From: Misgurnus anguillicaudatus
Lineage: Eukaryota; Chordata; Actinopteri; Cypriniformes; Cobitidae
Reading direction: 5' to 3'
Assembly (NCBI RefSeq): GCF_027580225.2
Contig: NC_073341.2
Span: 16,800,501-16,864,500 of the forward strand
DNA length: 64,000 nucleotides
Shown: in pieces, positions 46,358-57,218 of the stretch
How the letters are laid out: each line of letters begins with the position of its first letter
How positions within the stretch are numbered: position 1 is the first letter of the stretch
The notes under the pieces: generated by a model
Database searches by the model: none
Seen by the model: the letters and a program-made list of their open reading frames with translations, nothing else
Told to the model about the DNA's origin: nothing
Program-made: the position numbers and the translations under genes

Positions 46358-46698
46358 ATTGCGCCGAAGGTGCTTGACCCCGTGTTGCTGCTTGCAGCTA
46401 TTGGTCATTGTTTCTGTTAGTAAATTTTTCTTCCCCAATGGAAGTCTATGGCAGCCCTATGAACCGAATGTAAGAAAATGATGAAATTTTGCACAGTTGT
46501 AATGTTGGTCATAAATATTCATGTGGCCAAAAATGGAGTCTCTAGCAGTAACTCTATAGCGCCACCATCAGCTCAAATATTCAATGTTCAAATAGTTATA
46601 ACTTGTGATCCATTAGATCTATGAAAATTCTACTTAGTACACGTGATTGCTCTCATCCCGCTTATTGAATTTGATACTTTACAGTAAGACTCCTCCCA

Positions 46699-46842
46699 AA
46701 TCTCGTTTGGCTCTCAGCGAAGGCGGTCGCATTTTATCTCCTCTCCTCCCCGTAACCTTCCCTGCTTTGCTCCTATCGTGTTGTATAGTTTGTGTCTTAA
46801 CTTTGAGAGACTCTCTCCGCACTGCTCTTGAAAACTAAAATC
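46699..46842 (+). promoter_or_regulatory. Leader of the inserted element
   Basis: A 144-bp C/T-rich stretch ('tctcctctcctccccg') before the ORF. I see no TATA box. An internal promoter, as in non-LTR retroelements, is possible but cannot be shown from sequence. Confidence 0.3.
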
Positions 46843-47325
46843 ATGGATTTGATCAACTGGTCTCTCAACGCAATTGACACCATATTCTCGACGAGAAGTT
46901 TGGGTTCGGGGGAACCTGTCTGCCCTGCTGGAACGTTCGCTGCTGGCTACACGATGGACGCATGGGAGAAGTGGCGGGTCGTGTGTCTGGCGGCTCTTTC
47001 CGTGGAGGACGTTGAAGATATCTATCTATTCGGAATCATGATAACCTGGGGTTTGCTGAATGGATTGTGCTTTGCCCTGGTTTATCGAGAAATTAAGAAG
47101 ACGGTGACAGCTGCAAAAAGTCCAAAAAAGCTGCCCGGGATGATTGAAGCGGTGGGCAGAGCGGTCAGCGCTCAGGCTGGGACTATTAACCGCATTTTGG
47201 ATAACAACTTGGAAATGACCCGCAATATGGATACCATCAGGGAGATGCAAACGGATTTGAAAAACATCAAGGAGATGTTAATGGATTTGAAAAGACTGAT
47301 GGACCAGAATGGACTAAGAGAGTAG
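46843..47325 (+). CDS. 160-residue protein with one membrane segment and a coiled coil (function unknown)
   Basis: I chose the first ATG, at 46843. It has A at -3 and G at +4, a strong eukaryotic context; the frame stays open upstream to a TTG, which is not a credible start. The protein begins MDLINWSLNAID. It has a Cys/Gly-containing segment (residues 21-37, with GEPVCPAG), an acidic patch VEDVEDIY (54-61), a hydrophobic stretch of about 20 residues (60-81, LFGIMITWGLLNGLCFALVY) followed by basic REIKK, and then a C-terminal heptad pattern with I118, M125, I132, L139, L146 and M153 at a positions and M135, I142 and L149 at d positions. I infer a small single-pass membrane protein that oligomerises through the coiled coil. 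I recognise no named family. It may be the first ORF of a retroelement, since it sits with its own leader and tail inside the insertion. Its base composition is far richer in G and C than the array around it. The ORF is intact, so the insertion is either young or was under constraint. Confidence 0.55.
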   Translation: MDLINWSLNAIDTIFSTRSLGSGEPVCPAGTFAAGYTMDAWEKWRVVCLAALSVEDVEDIYLFGIMITWGLLNGLCFALVYREIKKTVTAAKSPKKLPGMIEAVGRAVSAQAGTINRILDNNLEMTRNMDTIREMQTDLKNIKEMLMDLKRLMDQNGLRE

Positions 47326-48086
47326 TTGTGTAAAGGAATGCAGCTACTCGCCCCAAGACCAAATAATTGCAATCTTATCTGCTTTCGGCCTCCCTTATCC
47401 AGCACTGGCCTCGGCCAAGGCCGCTGCTGGAACAACAACTCCCTCAGAAGAGCACTGCAGCGAGACATCTCTTGCATTACCTACCCCCTCTCCCACAGAC
47501 ACCTGATGATTGTTGACTCTGTTTGGACCTAATCAAGGTTGTCTCCATGGCAATTGCTGTGTTAACGCTTTAACAACCTGCGGACTGAGGCACCGAGACT
47601 TGGGATGCCGGGCAAAGCGACTCTCTCAAGGCCTACACACACACGAACTCTTACACACACACATATATATATACATGCAATCACCACCCAGTACCCAAAT
47701 CCCTCGCCTTCGCAGCTTTGCACCCCTCAGCGGGACAGACGGGTCTGTGACCAGCGCCTAACATGGCTGCAGGACCGGATGGCTGCTGGCCTTGCTGGGC
47801 TATCTCTAACCCCATTCCTTACCTAACGTGTTGCAAGTTTGTGTGTTGTTCATGTTGTAAGTGTACTATGTGCTTATGTTGCTGAGGTGTTTTTTCCCTG
47901 TTCCCAGACTGTACTCCCTCTGGAGCATAGTATGGGGGTTTTGTTTTTTTAACCTACCCTCCCTCATGTAATGCTGTATTTCTTCCTAATGCCCTGTCAA
48001 CCTGTTCTGTCTACCCCTTGTCAGTTTATGTATTGTATGTATGGACAGGTTGATGGATAATTTCACTGGTACTTGTATCATGTGAC

Positions 48087-48092
48087 AATAAA
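48087..48092 (+). terminator. Polyadenylation signal AATAAA
   Basis: It lies within 'gtgacaataaagtgcttga', directly before the (TTGA)n tail. Its position fits an RNA 3' end that primed integration. Confidence 0.6.
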
Positions 48093-48096
48093 GTGC

Positions 48097-48120
48097 TTGA
48101 TTGATTGATTGATTGATTGA
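48097..48120 (+). repeat. (TTGA)n tail of the insertion
   Basis: About six TTGA units directly abut array sequence. Tails of this kind mark the 3' end of a retroposed copy. Confidence 0.85.
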
Positions 48121-49340
48121 TTACAGTAGCGGCAATTTTGAAATGTACAGTATTTTGTTTTTTCGCTACTCCTCCTTCAAATTTGGTTCAAATGTTATGA
48201 AATTTGGCACAGGTGATCTTTGGAGTGAGCCGCATAGAAATGACTGAACAGAATTTTGATTTTTTTCTTTATTCAAAAGTAATTAATGTGTGAACTTAAC
48301 AAGGTTGACGCAAAATTGTTTCTGAAGCTGTATCTTGGTCATTCTTTGATCAATCGAAGTTAAATTTGGTACACTTCATGTCGACCATGAACTGGGGGTC
48401 CATGCCAAATTTGGTGACAGCACCACCTATGGGTCATGAGATATGAAAAAATGCTATTTTTGCACATAACTTCTGAATCGATCGTCTGATATATATATTC
48501 TTTGTGAAATTAGTTTCACTGGTTTATGCCGATCGCAACGATACCTCGTTTATCATTTTCCAACATTCTGTTCATGTGTTATTGTAAGGCATATGGTAAA
48601 TTATCTTTTCGCTACTCCTTTTACAAATTTTGTTTATTTTATGCCAGGTTCTGCTCGTATAATGTTTGGAGCAATCCGCACAGAAATGACCGAACAGATT
48701 TTTTATATTCTGTTCTCTTTCTTAGAAATATTGCTCCAAAGTTGACCGTGCTTGTGATGTTGTCTATTTGTCATAGTTAATTACTGTATATTACATTTCA
48801 TAGCGTTTCTGTACAGAATGTTCTTCTTGTCTACAACCTCACTTGAGCTTGTTGATTCTTATATACATTATTCTTCAGTTATATCTGCTCTGCTGTGTCA
48901 TTTCTGCATCTGTGGTGATTGGCATATGTCAATGCTTTCATCTCTGTACACTCTATTCTGCTGCCTCATGAACCGTGTTAACTGAATGGCGTATCGTGTT
49001 AGTCACATGGAAAGAGATGCTTAGTTCATGGGTTCGAAACCCGCTTGAGGCAAGTGTTAATTTGTTCTATTAAAGTTTTGTTCTTTCTCACCTATTCTTC
49101 TCAACCCTTCTGTAGTTCACATATGTTCTATTTTTGTCATATTTTCTGTTGCTGCTCTGCACTGCGGTGGTTCTGCTGTGTGATTGCTACGCTTTGGGTA
49201 CTTGCTGCGCCTTGTGTTCTTGATGCACCTTGGGTGGTCAATGCGCATTGGGTTATTGATACCTTCTATGTTGCTTTTTGTGCTTTGGATGCTCATTGCG
49301 CTAAAGGTGCTTGGCCCCGAATCGCTGCTTGCAGCTATTT

Positions 49341-50671
49341 ATTCTTAATCTTAATCTTAATCTTCCCCAATGGGAGTCTATGGCAGCCCTATGAACCGTA
49401 TATAGGAAAATGATGAAATTTGGCACAGTTGTAGTGGTGGTCATAAATAGTCATTTGGCCAAAAATGGGGTCTCTAGCAGTAACTCTATAGCGCCACCAT
49501 CATCTCAAAAATTCAATGTTCAAATGGTTATAACTCGTGATCCATTAGATCTATGAGAATTCTACTTAGTACACGTGATTGCTCTCATCCCGCTTATTGA
49601 ATTTGATACTTTACAGTAAGACTCCTCCCATTACAGTATCGGCCATTTTGAAATGTACAGTATTTCGTTTTTTCCCTACTCCTCCTTCAAATTTGGTTCA
49701 ATTCTTATGAGATTTGGCACATGTGATCTTTGGAGTGAGCCGCATAGAAATGACTGAACAGAATTTTGATATTTTTCTTTATTCAAAAGTAATTAATGCG
49801 TAAACTTAACGAGATTGACGCAAAATTGGTTCTGAAGCTGTATCTCTGTCATTCTTTGATCAATCGAGATGAAAATTGGTACACTTCATGTCGACCATGA
49901 AATGGGGGTCCATGCCAAATTTGGTGACAGCGCCACCTATCGGTCATGAGATAGGAAAAAAGGCTATTTTTGTGCATAACTTCTGAATCGTTTGTCAGAA
50001 AATTATGATCTTGGTGTCTACGGATTCCTTGGCTCATGCCGCATCTGGCGATATGTATTATGCCGGGATTGACCGAACCGCCTGTCCGCCATTTTGAAAT
50101 CTGTGATAAATTGCTATAACTTTTGAAGTATCGGATATATCGGCGCAAAAATCGGTAGGGAGCTTCGGAATGACGTCCTGAGGAAATCAGTGAACCGCGA
50201 CACCTAGGGGTTATAAACAATAACAGTTCTTATAGAACTACTTATAACTTCTGAATTCTTTGTATGGCATGTAAGCTCTTTTCTGCTGCCCCTTGAGCTG
50301 TGTATACTGAGTGGAGCATCTGTTAAGTCATTTGCAAAGAGATCCTGAGTTCATGGGTTTGATTCCAACCTGAGGCAGGTATTAATTTCTTCTATTAAAG
50401 TTTTGTTCTTTCCCACCTATTCTTCTTGACCTGTCTGTAGTTCACATATGTTCTATTTTTGCCATGTTTTCTGTTGCTGCTCTGCACTGCGGTGGTTCTG
50501 CTCTGTCATTGCTACGCTTTGGGTTCTTTGCGGCGCCTTGTGTTCTTGATGTACCTTGGGTGCTCAATGCGCCCTGGGTGATTGATACGTTGTATGTTTC
50601 TTGCTGTGCTTTGGGTGCTCATTGCGCTGATGGTGCTTGGCCCCGAATCGCTGCTTGCAGCTATATTTATT
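49341..50671 (+). mobile_element. Array unit U25 (type S, headless)
   Basis: It follows the U24 3' end with 'attcttaatcttaatc' and has no ggggccaagcacc. The type S deletion is near 50258. The tRNA-like module is at 50307-50377, with a degraded B box (gggtttgattcc). The 3' arm is 50632-50644 (ggtgcttggcccc). Confidence 0.7.
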
Positions 50672-50685
50672 AGGGGCCAAGCACC
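50632..50685 (+). repeat. Inverted-repeat junction U25/U26, GGCC form, perfect
   Basis: ggtgcttggcccc (50632-50644) against ggggccaagcacc (50673-50685). The spacer is 3 bp longer than usual because of an extra 'att'. Confidence 0.9.
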
Positions 50686-52733
50686 GAAGGTGCTGAGGCA
50701 CCTATTGGAACTGTCAGTATTATTATTCTTCTTCTTCCCCAATGGGAGTCTATGGCAGCCCTATGAACCGTACGTAGGAAAATGATGAAATTTGGCACAG
50801 TTGTAGTGGTGGTCTTAAAAAGTCATGTGACCAAAAATGGGGTCTCTAGTCCTAACTCTATAGCGCCACCAGCAGTGCAAAAATTCAATGTTCAAATGGT
50901 TATAACTGCTGATCCGCTTGATCTATGAAAATTCTACTTAGTACATGTGATTGCTCTCCTCATGCTTGTTGTTTTTAATACCTTACAGTAAAACTCCACC
51001 CATTACAGTAGCGGCCATTTTGAAATGTACAGTATTCCGTTTATTCGCTACTCCTCCTTCAAATTTGGTTCAATTGTTATGAAATTTGGCACAGGTGAAC
51101 TTTGGAGTGAGCCGCACAGAAATGACCGAACAGAATTTTGATATTTAACTTTGTTCAAAAGTAATAAATGCGCAAACTTAACGAGGTTGATGCAATAATG
51201 GTTCTGAAGCTGTAGCTCGGTCATTCTTTGATCAATTGAAATGAAATTTGGTACACTTCATGTGGACCATGGACTTGGGGTTCATGCCAAATTTGGTGAC
51301 AGCGCCACCAATGGGTCATGAGATATGAAAATAGGCTATTTTTGCCCATAACTTCTGAACTGTTTGTCAGAAAATTATGATCTTGATGTCTATGGATTGC
51401 TTACCTCATGCCGCATCTGCCGATGTGTATTATGCCGGGTTGGACCGAACCGCCTGTCCGCCATTTTGAAATTTCACATAATTTGTTATATTTTTTGAAC
51501 TATTGGACATATCCGCGCAAAAATTAGTAAGGAGCTTCGACATGATGTCCTGAAGGTACCTGGGAAGTCAGAGTACAGCGCCACCTAGGGGTTATAAACT
51601 ATAACAGTTCTTATGGAACTGCTTATAACTTCTGAATACTTTGTCTGATATTAATTTCTTTGTGAAATTGTATTCATGCCGATTGCAACGATACCTCGTT
51701 TGTCATTTTCCAACATTCTGTTCATGTGTTATTGTAAAGCATATGGTAGATGATTTTTTCGCTACTCCCTTTACAAATTTTGTTTATTTTATGCCAGGTA
51801 CTGCTCGTATAATGTTTGGAGCAATCCACACAGAAATGACCGAACAGCTTTTTGATATTCTGTTCTCTTTCTTAGAAATACCACTCCAAAGTTGACCGTG
51901 CCTGTGACATTGTCTATTTGTCATAGTAAATTAATGTGACTGTATATTACATTGTATAGCATTACTATACAGAATGATCTTCTTGTCTTCAATCTCACTT
52001 GAGCTTTTTGATTCTCATATACATTGTATTTCTGTTAGTTCTGCTCTGCACTGTCAGTTCTGCATCTGAGTTGATTGGCACATGTCAATCCTTGCAGCAC
52101 CTAAGCTGTTTTTTTGCTGCCCTTTGAGCTGTGTTAACTGAGTTGTGCATCTGGTTAACCACATGCCATGAGATTCTGAGGTCATGGGTTCGAATCCCAT
52201 GTGCAGTGATATTTTGTCTTAACTTTTTTCTCACTTAAGTTTTGTGAATCTCATACTATACATTGTATTTCAGTTATTTGTGCTCTCTGTTGTCATTTCT
52301 GCACTTTTGGTAATTGCTGGATATCAATGTTCACAGCTCTAAATCTCTATTCTATAGCTTGGACACACAAACTCAGTGGTTTAATCGTTTACTCAGTGGC
52401 GCATGCGGTAACTGCTGTGCTTTGGGAACCTGAGGTCATGGGTTCGAATCCCAGCTCTTACTTTCACTTATTGAGATTTCCTTTTGTGTTCACTTTAACA
52501 CGTTCTTCTCGACCTGTCTGGTTTTCCACACGTGTTATATTTTTGCCATCTTTACTGTTGTTGCTCCGCACTGCAGTGGTTCTGCTCTGCATTTGCTTTG
52601 CTTCGGGTTCGGCCTCTGTATTGCGCGCTTTCTGCGGTTTGCACATTTGCTGCGTCGTGTGGTTTTTGCTGTGCTTTGGGTGCTCATTGCGCTGAAGGTG
52701 CTTGGCCCCGTATCGCTGCTTGCAGCTATATTT
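50672..52733 (+). mobile_element. Array unit U26 (type B)
   Basis: Its 5' end is aggggccaagcacc with the GAA loop (GCACC-GAA-GGTGC), a combination of the two common head forms. It has a long body. tRNA-like modules lie at 52138-52208 and 52390-52460. The 3' end ggtgcttggcccc near 52698 matches its own 5' end perfectly. Confidence 0.75.
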
Positions 52734-54515
52734 ATTATTATTTTTCCGCTTCCCCAATGGGAGTCTATGGCAGCCCTATGAACCGTATGTAGGAAAATGA
52801 TGAAATTTGGCACAGTTGTAGTGGTGGTCATAAATAGTCATTTGGCCAAAAATGGGGTCTCTAGCAGTAACTCTATAGCGCCACCATCATCTCAAAAATT
52901 CAATATTCAAATGGTTATAACTGGTGAACCATTAGATCTATGAGAATTCTACTTAGTACACGTGATTGCTCTCATCCCGCTTATTGAATTTGATACTTTA
53001 CAGTAAGACTCCTCCCATTACAGTATCGGCCATTTTGAAATGTACAGTATTTCGTTTTTTCGCTACTCCTTCTTCAAATTTGGTTCAATTCTTATGAGAT
53101 TTGGCACATGTGATCTTTGGAGTGAGCCGCATAGAAATGACTGAACAGAATTTTGATATTTTTCTTTATTCAAAAGTAATTAATGCTTGAACTTAACGAG
53201 ATTGACGCAAAATTGGTTCTGAAGCTGTATCTCGTCATTCTTTGATCAATCGAGATGAAATTTGGCACGCTTCATGTCGACCATGAAATGGGGGTCCATG
53301 CCAAATTTGGTAACAGCGCCACCTATGGGTCATGAGATAGGAAAAAAGGCTCTTTTTGTGCATAACTTCTGAATCGTTTGTCAGAAAATTATGATCTTGG
53401 TGTCTACGGATTCCTTGGCTCATGCCGCATCTGTCGATATGTATTATGCCGGGATTGACCCAACCGCCTGTCCGCCATTTTGAAATCTGTGATAAATTGC
53501 TATAACTTTTGAAGTATCGGATATATCGGCGCAAAAATCGGTAGGGAGCTTCGGCATGATGTCCTGAGGGTACCTGGGAAATCAGAGTACAGCGCCACCT
53601 AGGGGTTGTAAACTATAACAGTTCTTATCGAACTGCTTATAACTTCTGAATACTTTGTCTGATATACATTTTCTTTGTGAAATTGGATTCACTGGTGTAT
53701 GCCGATCGCAATGATACCTCGTTTGTCATTTTCCAACATTCTGTTCATGTGTTATTGTAAGGCATATGGTAGATGATTTTTTCGCTACTCCTTTTAGAAA
53801 TTTTGTTTATTTTATGCCAGGTTCTGCTCGTATAATGTTTGGAGCAATCCGCACAGAAATGACCGAACAGATTTTTTATATTTGGTTCTCTTTCTTAGAT
53901 ATACCGCTCCAAAATTGACCGTGCCTGTGACGTTGTCTATTCGGCCTAGTGAATTACTGTATATTACATTTTATAGCATTACTGTACAGAATGTTCTTCT
54001 TGTTTTCAATCTCATTTGAGCTTTTTGATTCTCATATACATTGTATTTCTGTCATTTCTGATCTGTGGTATCATTTTTGCATCTTTGGTGATTGGCATAT
54101 GTCAATGCTTGCATCTCTGTCAGCTCTGTCTGCTGTCCCTTGAGCTGTGTCTACTGAGTGGCGCATCTGTTAAGGCGTATGCATTGAGATCCTGAGTTCA
54201 TGGGTTCGAATCCCGCCTGAGGCAGATGTTAATTTCTTCTATTAAAGTTTTGTTCTTTCCCACCTATTTGTCTCGACCTGTCTGTAGTTCACATATGTTC
54301 TATTTTTGCCATGTTTTCTGTTTATGCTCTGCACTGCGGTGGTTATGATCTGTCATAGCTACTCTTTGGGTTCTTTGCGGCGCCTTGTGTTCTTGATGCA
54401 CCTTGGGTGCTCAATGCGCCCTGGGTGATTGATACGTTGTATGTTTCTTGCTGTGCTTCGGGTGCTCATCGCGCTGATGGTGCTTGGCCCCGTATCGCTG
54501 CTTGCAGCTATATTT
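52734..54515 (+). mobile_element. Array unit U27 (mosaic: S-like, then U7-like, then S-like)
   Basis: Headless. The first 0.8 kb is type S, the stretch with 'ggttctctttcttagatata' and 'gtctattcggcctagtg' (53883-53948) is otherwise found only in U7, and the tRNA-like module (54154-54224) and 3' end are type S again. This points to gene conversion or unequal crossing over between units about 40 kb apart. Confidence 0.7.
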
Positions 54516-55841
54516 ATTATTATTATTTTTCCGCTTACCCAATGGGAGTCTATGGCAGCCCTATGAACCGTATGTAGGAAAATGATGAAATTTGGCACAG
54601 TTGTAGTGGTGGTCATAAATAGTCATTTGGCCAAAAATGGGGTCTCTAGCAGTAACTCTATAGCGCCACCATCATCTCAAATATTCAATGTTCAAATGGT
54701 TATAACTCGTGATCCATTAGATCTATGAGAATTCTACTTAGTACATGTGATTGCTCTCATCCCGCTTATTGCATTTGATACTTTACAGTAAGACTCCTCC
54801 CATTACAGTATCGGCCATTTTGAAATGTACAGTATTTCTTTTTTTCGCTACTCCTCCTTCAAATTTGGTTCAATTCTTATGAGATTTGGCACATGTGATC
54901 TTTGGAGTGAGCCGCATAGAAATGACTGAACAGAATTTTGATATTTTTCTTTATTCAAAAGTAATTAATGCGTGAACTTAACGAGATTGACGCAAAATTG
55001 GTTCTGAAGCTGTATCTCGGTCATTCTTTGATCAATCGAGATGAAATTTGGTACGCTTCATGTCGACCATGAACTGGGGGTCCATGCCAAATTTGGTGAC
55101 AGCGCCACCTATGGGTCATGAGATAGTAAAAAAGGCTATTTTTGTGCATAACTTCTGAATCGTTTGTCAGAAAATTATGATCTTGGTGTCTACGGATTCC
55201 TTGGCCCATGCCGCATCTGTCGATATGTATTATGCCGGGATTGACCGAACCGCCTGTCCGCCATTTTGAAATCTGTGATAAATTGCTATAACTTTTGAAG
55301 TATCGGATATATCGGCGCAAAAATCGGTAGGGAGCTTCGGCATGACGTCCTGAGGAAATCAGAGAACAGCGCCACCTAGGGGTATAAACTATAACAGTTC
55401 TTATAGAACTGCTTATAACTTCTGAATTCTTTGTATGGCATGTAAGCTCTTTTCTGCTGCCCATTGAGCTGTGTCTACTGAGTGGTGCATCTGTTAAGTC
55501 GTTTGCAAAGAGATCCTGAGTTCATGGGTTCGAATCCAACCTGAGGCAGGTATTACTTTCTTCTACTAAAGTTTTATTCTTTCCCACCTATTCTTCTTGA
55601 CCTGTCTGTAGTTCACATATGTTCTATTTTTGCCATGTTTTCTGTTGCTGCTCTGCACTGCGGTGGTTCTGCTCTGTCATTGCTATGCTTTGGGTTCTTT
55701 GCGGCGCCTTGTGTTCTTGATGCACCTTGGGTGCTCAATGCGCCCTGGGTGATTGATACGTTGTATGTTTCTTGCTGTGCTTCGGGTGCTCATTGCGCTG
55801 ATGGTGCTTGGCCCCGTATCGCTGCTTGCAGCTATATTTTT
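54516..55841 (+). mobile_element. Array unit U28 (type S, headless)
   Basis: It follows U27 directly with ATT triplets. The type S deletion is near 55428. The tRNA-like module is at 55478-55548. The 3' arm is 55803-55815. Confidence 0.7.
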
Positions 55842-55855
55842 AGGGGCCAAGCACC
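55803..55855 (+). repeat. Inverted-repeat junction U28/U29, GGCC form, perfect
   Basis: ggtgcttggcccc (55803-55815) against ggggccaagcacc (55843-55855). The spacer ends in five T residues before aggggcc. Confidence 0.9.
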
Positions 55856-57218
55856 TATGGTGCTGTGGCACCTATTGTTTCTGTTAGTATTATTATTCTT
55901 CTTAATCTTAATCTTCCCCAATGGGAGTCTATGGCAGCCCTATGAACCGTATATAGGAAAATGATGAAATTTGGCACAGTTGTAGTGGTGGTCATAAATA
56001 GTCATTTGGCCAAAAATGGGGTCTCTAGCAGTAACTCTATACCGCCACCATCATCTCAAAAATTCAATATTCAAATGGTTATAACTGCAGATCTGTTTGA
56101 TCTATGAGAATTCTACTTAGTACACATGATTGCTCTCATCCCGCTTATTGAATTTGATACTTTACAGTAAGACTCCTCCCATTACAGTATCGGCCATTTT
56201 GAAATGTACAGTATTTCGTTTTTTCGCTACTCCTCCTTCAAATTTGGTTCAATTCTTATGAGATTTGGCACAGGTGATCTTTGGAGTGAGCCGCATAGAA
56301 ATGACTGAACAGAATTTTGATATTTTTCTTTATTCAAAAGTAATTAATGCGTGAACTTAACGAGATTGACGCAAAATTGGTTCTGAGGCTGTATCTCGGT
56401 CATTCTTTGATCAATCGAGATGAAATTTCGTACGCTTCATGTCGACCATGAAATGGGGGTCCATGCCAAATTTGGTGACAGCGCCACCTATGGGTCATGA
56501 GATAGGAAAAAAGGCTATTTTTGCGCATAACTTCTGAATCGTTTGTCAGAAAATTATGATCTTGGTGTCTACGGATTCCTTGGCTCATGCCGCATCTGCC
56601 GATATGTATTATGCTGGGATTGACCGAACCGCCTGTCCGCCATTTTGAAATCTGTGATAAATTGCTATAACTTTTGAAGTATCGGATATATCGGCGCAAA
56701 AATCGGTAGGGAGCTTCGGCATGACGTCCTGAGGAAATCAGAGAACAGCGCCACCTAGGGGTATAAACTATAACAGTTCTTATAGAACTGCTTATAACTT
56801 CTGAATTCTTTGTATGGCATGTAAGCTCTTTTCTGCTGCTCCTTGAGCTGTGTCTACTGAGTGGCGCATCTGTTAAGTCCCATGCATAGAGATCCTGAGT
56901 TCATGGGTTCGAATCCCACCTGAGGCAGGTGTTAATTCCTTCTATTAGAGTTTTGTTCTTTCCCACCTATTCTTCTTGACCTGTCTGTAGTTCACATATG
57001 TTCTATTTTTGCCATGTTTTCTGTTGCTGCTCTGCACTGCGGTGGTTCTGCTCTGTCATTGCTACGCTTTGGGTTCTTTGTGGCGCCTTGTGTTCTTGAT
57101 GCACCTTGGGTGCTCAATGCGCCCTGGGTGATTGATACGTTGTATGTTTCTTGCTGTGCTTTGGGTGCTCATTGCGCTGATGGTGCTTGGCCCCGTATCG
57201 CTGCTTGCAGCTATATTT
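55842..57218 (+). mobile_element. Array unit U29 (type S, complete ends)
   Basis: It has an intact 5' end and a matching 3' arm ggtgcttggcccc near 57182. The type S deletion is near 56808. The tRNA-like module is at 56857-56927. This is one of the best complete short-type copies (1377 bp). Confidence 0.75.

Larger units (their letters stand above)
43338..46402 (+). mobile_element. Array unit U23 (type A, longest minisatellite)
   Basis: It has an intact 5' end and the 'atcgtcccatggg' leader shared with U9, but a full-length body. Three tRNA-like modules lie at 44811-44881, 45075-45145 and 45339-45409 (264-bp period), and the minisatellite at 45511-46357. The 3' end ggtgcttgacccc matches its own 5' end, but the terminal ctatatt is shortened to ctatt. 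Confidence 0.75.
46699..48120 (+). mobile_element. Retroposon-like insertion with an ORF and (TTGA)n tail
   Basis: It is bounded exactly by comparison with the empty sites in U17 and U7: 'gactcctccca' on the left and 'ttacagtagcgg' on the right. There is no target-site duplication beyond one ambiguous A. The element has a pyrimidine-rich leader with no upstream ATG in the strong context of the ORF, one ORF, a 3' region of about 0.8 kb, AATAAA at 48087-48092 and a (TTGA)n tail to 48120. The tail and missing duplication resemble fish L2/CR1-group non-LTR elements. No reverse transcriptase is present, so it would be non-autonomous. It could also be a retroposed or deleted derivative. Confidence 0.7.
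47326..48120 (+). other. 3' region of the inserted element
   Basis: No ORF of note. It contains (AC)n and (TA)n microsatellites at about 47636-47676, T-rich stretches near 47940, the polyadenylation signal AATAAA (48087-48092) and the TTGA repeats at the end. I find no reverse-transcriptase or endonuclease remnants by eye. Confidence 0.6.
46403..49340 (+). mobile_element. Array unit U24 (type C, split by a retroposon-like insertion)
   Basis: It has a truncated 5' end 'ggtcattgtttctgttag'. The left part (46403-46698) is practically identical to U17 and the right part (48121-49340) differs from it at about ten sites. Between them lies the foreign insertion 46699-48120. The tRNA-like module is at 48982-49052. 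Without the insertion the unit would be about 1.5 kb, normal for type C. Confidence 0.75.

Noticed and set aside
46843..47325. A viral envelope or fusion protein, suggested by the membrane segment followed by basic residues.
   Set aside because: The protein is only 160 residues, has no signal peptide, cleavage site or fusion-peptide-like region, and its coiled coil lies after the membrane segment.
46699..48120. An ordinary host gene embedded in the array.
   Set aside because: The segment is intronless, ends in a polyadenylation signal plus (TTGA)n exactly at an interrupted array site, and is missing from sister copies. A retroposed origin fits better.
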